Origin: CAYMAX01 sp964388595
GTDB taxonomy: Bacteria; Bacteroidota; Bacteroidia; Bacteroidales; UBA932
Reading direction: 5' to 3'
Assembly: GCA_964388595.1 (NCBI GenBank)
Contig: CAYMAX010000011.1
Location: forward strand, 1-35,751
Length of the DNA: 35,751 nucleotides
The notes under the pieces: model-generated
What the model was told of the DNA's origin: nothing
Seen by the model: the letters and a program-made list of their open reading frames with translations, nothing else
Databases searched by the model: none
Made by a program: the position numbers and the translations under genes
Shown: piece after piece, positions 32,359 to 35,751 of the stretch
How the letters are laid out: the number at the start of each line of letters is the position of its first letter
Position numbering within the stretch: position 1 is the stretch's first letter

Positions 32359-33262
32359 AAACTACTTTTTTGGCATTGATAACATTCAATAGAAAATTCA
32401 CAGTATCCACACCATCGGGATAATCATCGAGTGAAGGACTCTGTGCAATACCAAAGGTACTAAATATTTTTTGAATATTCTCTCTATTCTTCGCTGCAAA
32501 TAGGTCGATATCATCTCGTGAATCATATCTTATCACTCCGACACAGGAAACAGGGACTCTCTCGGCATCTTCGATAAAACATATATGACCGCTGTCAATG
32601 AACGATGTCCCGTTCATTATCATCTCCGCCCTGTTTTTCAGGTAGATTTTATGAAAAAACGGCTTTTCTATTTTTTTATAAAAATCATTTACTGCTTCTA
32701 TCAGTGGACTAAAATCATAATCACTCGGGACAAAAATCCTGGAGACACTTCTGCAGCCCAATCCGTAGTAAAGGAGAATATCTTCAGAGAGGGCAGCAAG
32801 GTCATCAGATGATTCTCGTCCCGTAAGGATGGCGCAACTATATCTGCTCCCCCGTATCAACGAAGGAATCCCTTTAAATCTCTGTCGAAAATATTCTGCA
32901 GCACTGTCACCGCCCATTGTGATGAGAGCATCTATCTCACCCATATCTTCAACACTTTGCACATATTCTGCATCTGGAAGCATCTTGGGAAGAAGGTATT
33001 TGTCCTTGGAAGAGAGCTTCACCACAGGTACTGCTCCCACAGAAAGGACACACAATACATCGTGAAAACCAACTAAAGGAATATTGCCGGCAGTCACTAC
33101 CCCCACCCTTAACTTCATGTTATCAAAGTGTGGAATATCGTAGTGACTCAACCATTGTCTCTGCTTCTGGCTATCCAAAAATTGTTCTTGGATATTCTTG
33201 ACAGCCACAGACTGCATGTATGGCGTGAAAAATTCGTTTTCCGAAGATGAGCCGTCCCTCAT
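32342..33262 (-). CDS. LuxC-type acyl-CoA reductase family protein
   Basis: A 306-residue protein related to the LuxC / Bacteroidota acyl-CoA reductase family, which reduces activated fatty acids to aldehydes in an NADPH-dependent way. Conserved segments: VGVVTAGNIPLVGFHDVL (53-70), VVKLSSKDKYLLP (80-92), GGDSAAEYF (117-125) and GLGCRSVSRIFVP (167-179), where C170 is a likely catalytic cysteine. An in-frame TGA at 33269-33271 bars any longer N-terminus, so the protein lacks roughly 30 or more residues found in typical members. The physiological product in Bacteroidota is unknown. It lies 11 nt after hexokinase. Confidence 0.82.
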   Translation of the reverse strand: MRDGSSSENEFFTPYMQSVAVKNIQEQFLDSQKQRQWLSHYDIPHFDNMKLRVGVVTAGNIPLVGFHDVLCVLSVGAVPVVKLSSKDKYLLPKMLPDAEYVQSVEDMGEIDALITMGGDSAAEYFRQRFKGIPSLIRGSRYSCAILTGRESSDDLAALSEDILLYYGLGCRSVSRIFVPSDYDFSPLIEAVNDFYKKIEKPFFHKIYLKNRAEMIMNGTSFIDSGHICFIEDAERVPVSCVGVIRYDSRDDIDLFAAKNRENIQKIFSTFGIAQSPSLDDYPDGVDTVNFLLNVINAKKVVYDTEI

Positions 33263-33273
33263 TTCACCTCAGA

Positions 33274-34500
33274 TCATGAGAGCGCTGCTATAGCAGAGCC
33301 GATGAAGTTGACATTCTCCATTGAATTGAATGCTATCTGGATATTGCCCTGCCCAAACTCTTTCAGGAGAGCATTTGCTTTTTCCATCACGATAACATTG
33401 TAATCTTTGTCATTGAAGCGTTTGCTCCAGAAAAGACTGCCGTCTGCCGTGATAAGGACCTTTTTAAGAGGTTTGTCGTACATCTCACAGAGTTGCAAGA
33501 TCAAACCTGTGATGGATGCAGCCACCAGACTTGCCGAACGTTCATATATCTGACGTGCCATCACTACATACTTTTCTTTGTACATATCGGGATAATTCAT
33601 GGTATCGCTCAGCCTCTTGGCATTAAAGCCATCTTCAAAAGTATCCCACGGGTAATTGGACTTGAGAATCTCTCCGAGATACATCCCCGACACAGCCTTT
33701 TCGAAATGTTGGCTCCCTTTGGAATCTGAAAGAGCGTCTACTATCTTATCTATGGGTGTCAGGTATGGAGGGTCATAATTACCAGATTCAAGATTGACAG
33801 GAATATCAGAGCTGTGATCAAATCCCGGATTGTCGGCGATTTTGGGGATCTTCCCTGCAGGCATCATGGCAGCCATATTGGTCCCTGTCCCAACTATCAG
33901 TCCTATGTAAGCATCATAACCCTGATGCAGAAGTCCTGCAAAAAGACTTGCTACAGTATCATTAATGACTTTTATGCACGTAAAACGCGGAGTCTCATTA
34001 CGTTCATTATTTAAATAATCAATAAGAGGAGCTCCTACCGGCTTATCAAGCATATTGTCAATGCCAACCCCTTTGGTCCAACGAAGAAGCTTGGCATCAC
34101 CATTGACAAGAGATTCGGCTGGATATGAAAAACAATATCCTATCGGCATCTCTTTATCGCGTCTCCTATCCAAAATAGGACCTGACATATCGTTAAGAAG
34201 ATCCTCAGCAGTATATCCCTCTTTCTTCATTTGTTCAAGATTTCTCTTCCATCCGTCTTTGGGCTCTATCTCGGGCGCTTTCCCCTGAGAAAGGGTAACA
34301 GTGGCAACTCGATAATTGGTCCCACCAAGGTCAAGCACAATAGCACTTCCGTTGATGGACTTTGGCTTGGGTTGGATAAAAGTGGGAAGACACGATATCT
34401 CAGTCTTGTCTTTTTCAAGACCTGTTTTAATTCTGCGCTGCATAGTCTCAGCTATCTCTTTGAGTTGCTCGAGGGAGAGCTCAAATTTATTTTCTTCCAT
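33274..34500 (-). CDS. Hexokinase (eukaryote-type family)
   Basis: A 408-residue sugar kinase of the hexokinase family, not the ROK type. Phosphate-binding LDLGGTNYR (56-64), GYCFSYPAE (121-129), catalytic D181 in VINDTVASL, and the adenosine motif VGTGTNMAA (203-211) are visible. It would phosphorylate glucose and perhaps mannose with ATP. Bacteroides species are known to carry this type of hexokinase. It is the first gene of a four-gene minus-strand run (acyl-CoA reductase, pRiA4b-like, miaA) with a near-consensus promoter element about 37 nt upstream. Confidence 0.92.
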   Translation of the reverse strand: MEENKFELSLEQLKEIAETMQRRIKTGLEKDKTEISCLPTFIQPKPKSINGSAIVLDLGGTNYRVATVTLSQGKAPEIEPKDGWKRNLEQMKKEGYTAEDLLNDMSGPILDRRRDKEMPIGYCFSYPAESLVNGDAKLLRWTKGVGIDNMLDKPVGAPLIDYLNNERNETPRFTCIKVINDTVASLFAGLLHQGYDAYIGLIVGTGTNMAAMMPAGKIPKIADNPGFDHSSDIPVNLESGNYDPPYLTPIDKIVDALSDSKGSQHFEKAVSGMYLGEILKSNYPWDTFEDGFNAKRLSDTMNYPDMYKEKYVVMARQIYERSASLVAASITGLILQLCEMYDKPLKKVLITADGSLFWSKRFNDKDYNVIVMEKANALLKEFGQGNIQIAFNSMENVNFIGSAIAALS

Positions 34501-34536
34501 AATGAATGATTTTAGTATTTCTTCTCTATTGATGTG

Positions 34537-34544
34537 TAAAGTTA
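34537..34544 (-). promoter_or_regulatory. Possible -7 promoter element for the hexokinase operon
   Basis: Minus-strand TAACTTTA differs from TAnnTTTG only in the last base. It lies 37 nt before the hexokinase start in the 89-bp gap shared with divergent yigZ; the implied leader is about 30 nt. Confidence 0.35.
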
Positions 34545-34577
34545 ATACTTTTCAGCCATTTCTAATAAAAATAAAAT

Positions 34578-34585
34578 TACATTTG
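34578..34585 (+). promoter_or_regulatory. Bacteroidota -7 promoter element abutting the yigZ start codon
   Basis: TACATTTG followed by CA is a perfect TAnnTTTG match, but it ends only 4 nt before the yigZ ATG at 34590. Initiation 5-7 nt downstream would place the transcription start at or next to the A of the start codon. A leaderless or near-leaderless message is implied if this box is used. Confidence 0.5.
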
Positions 34586-34589
34586 CAGT

Positions 34590-35252
34590 ATGAATCAAGA
34601 GCCTCTGAAAGACCATTATCGCAGTGTTTCAGCTCCCTCCAAAGGCACGTATAAGGATAAGGGAAGCAGGTTCCTGGCTTTTTCATTCCCCGTGGAGAGC
34701 GAAAGTGATGTCAAAAAACATCTTTCCCAAATCAAAAAAGAGTACTACGATGCAAGACATCACTGCTATGCCTATCGCATAGGATATGACGGGGCTTCTT
34801 GGAGAATAAATGATGATGGAGAGCCTTCTTCTACCGCCGGAAAGCCGATATACGGACAGATACTTTCACATCAACTGAGTGATATTCTGATAGTGGTGGT
34901 AAGATATTTTGGTGGTATCAAGCTCGGTGTACCGGGGCTTATCAAGGCTTACAAAAGCGCAGCTCAGGACGCCATTGCCAATGCTTCCATCATCGAGAAA
35001 ATAGCAACTCTATCATACTGCATCGATTTCGAATACGAAAGGACTTCCATGGTGATGAAGTTGCTCAAAGATGCCAACCTCACCCCTTCAAGACAGAAAT
35101 TCGATACCAATTGCAGAATTGAAGTCAAAGTACCACTGTCAGAAACAGATAATTTCAAAACCAACTTATACAACAATAAATTAAACTATTATGCCGAAGA
35201 GTCTTATTTCGATTCAGGACTTCACCCCCAAGGAGATACTTCACATCCTTGA
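34590..35252 (+). CDS. YigZ/IMPACT-family protein
   Basis: A 220-residue member of the YigZ/IMPACT (UPF0029) family. The N-terminal domain shows KDKGSRFLAF, DARHHCYAYRIG, DDGEPSSTAGKP and VVVRYFGGIKLGVPGL, the strongest family signatures; the C-terminal half is the DUF1949-like ferredoxin-fold region. The biochemical role is not settled; eukaryotic IMPACT inhibits GCN2. The start must lie before the YRSVSAPSKG segment, so ATG 34590 is the only good choice. Its last 62 nt overlap pyrB in another frame, which adds a C-terminal tail (about residues 202-220) to the core. Confidence 0.93.
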   Translation: MNQEPLKDHYRSVSAPSKGTYKDKGSRFLAFSFPVESESDVKKHLSQIKKEYYDARHHCYAYRIGYDGASWRINDDGEPSSTAGKPIYGQILSHQLSDILIVVVRYFGGIKLGVPGLIKAYKSAAQDAIANASIIEKIATLSYCIDFEYERTSMVMKLLKDANLTPSRQKFDTNCRIEVKVPLSETDNFKTNLYNNKLNYYAEESYFDSGLHPQGDTSHP

Positions 35253-35751
35253 TGTCGCAGAAGAATTTGAGCAATCAAAATCTCAGAACTTTTTAAGCGA
35301 CAAAGTCATAGCCTGCATCTTTTTCGAACCTTCTACCCGCACCAGACTTAGTTTTGAAACAGCTTCAAACAGGCTTGGTGCGAGAGTTATCGGTTTTTCT
35401 GATGCTGCCAACACCAGCGTAAGAAAAGGAGAAAGTCTTAAAGACACCATCAAGATGATTTCCAATTATGTCGACCTGATCGTGATGAGGCATCCTCTGG
35501 AAGGGAGCGCGCGATATGCCTCTGAAATAGCTTCAGTGCCGGTAATCAATGCCGGAGACGGAGCCAATCAGCACCCAAGCCAGACACTTCTCGACCTCTA
35601 CTCCATCAGAAAGACTCAAGGCAGAATAGACAATATCAATATCAATATGGTGGGAGACCTAAAGTATGGCAGGACAGTCCATTCACTACTTCAGGCTATG
35701 TCCCACTTTTCTCCGACCTTTTCTTTCACTTCTCCCGAAGAATTGAGATTG
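35191..35751 (+). CDS. pyrB: Aspartate carbamoyltransferase catalytic subunit, N-terminal part (cut by window edge)
   Basis: PyrB joins carbamoyl phosphate and aspartate in the second step of pyrimidine synthesis. The visible 187 residues start MPKSLISIQD and contain the carbamoyl-phosphate motif FFEPSTRTRLSFETA (45-59), the KGESLKDT loop (79-86, K79), MRHPLEGSARY, NAGDGANQHPSQTLLDLYS and VGDLKYGRTVHSL, all typical of ATCase and clearly distinct from ornithine carbamoyltransferase. The start aligns with that of other Bacteroidota PyrB proteins but lies 62 nt inside yigZ. The frame is open to the window edge. Confidence 0.95.
   Translation, partial: MPKSLISIQDFTPKEILHILDVAEEFEQSKSQNFLSDKVIACIFFEPSTRTRLSFETASNRLGARVIGFSDAANTSVRKGESLKDTIKMISNYVDLIVMRHPLEGSARYASEIASVPVINAGDGANQHPSQTLLDLYSIRKTQGRIDNININMVGDLKYGRTVHSLLQAMSHFSPTFSFTSPEELRL

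Overview
The window looks like a core-genome segment of a Bacteroidales bacterium (phylum Bacteroidota), AT-rich and roughly 40 % GC by eye. Evidence: the family versions present (GH97 glycosidase, DUF4834 protein, exbB / 4-TM protein / exbD / exbD cluster, eukaryote-type hexokinase, Bacteroidota-type acyl-CoA reductase, pRiA4b ORF-3 protein, Bacteroidota-type PyrB). In addition, seven intergenic gaps contain perfect copies of the Bacteroidota promoter element TAnnTTTG. I cannot name the genus. I see no tRNA, rRNA, CRISPR array, insertion sequence or prophage. The largest gap between genes is about 98 bp, so no stretch over 300 bases lacks a gene.

Layout. (1) 1-4277, minus strand: galE, a divergent sigma-70-like protein, a membrane zinc-finger anti-sigma-like protein, lpxD and the start of lpxC. 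This joins sugar-nucleotide and lipid A genes to an apparent regulatory pair. (2) 4359-11641, plus strand: GH97 glycosidase, rpiB, truB, queA, dprA, tatD and type I asparaginase, i.e. sugar use, tRNA modification and DNA uptake or processing. (3) 11740-14067, plus: an ExbB-ExbD proton-channel operon with its own promoter and a clear intrinsic terminator, then alkaline phosphatase to 15341. (4) 26699-15342, minus: ten genes with gaps of at most 11 nt, probably one transcript: FKBP lipoprotein, a 737-aa membrane-anchored protein of unknown function, DUF4834, an MsbA-like ABC exporter, acyl-CoA ligase, dCMP deaminase, S41 protease, asnS, udk and a TonB-like protein. (5) 28758-26753, minus: kdsD and an agmatinase/arginase-family gene, divergent from recQ (plus). 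(6) 34500-31038, minus: hexokinase, acyl-CoA reductase, pRiA4b-like protein, miaA. (7) 34590 to the end, plus: a YigZ/IMPACT protein overlapping the start of pyrB.

How they fit together: lpxC, lpxD, kdsD (Kdo precursor), the MsbA-like exporter and galE all serve LPS synthesis. ExbB/ExbD and the TonB-like protein energise outer-membrane transport. Most of the rest is housekeeping. The least explained part is the sigma-like / anti-sigma-like pair (1640-3225) inside the LPS gene run: the sigma-like protein carries about 170 N-terminal residues that I cannot assign. Other unusual points are a 62-nt yigZ/pyrB overlap, a promoter box 4 nt from the yigZ start codon, and convergent genes whose stop codons touch.
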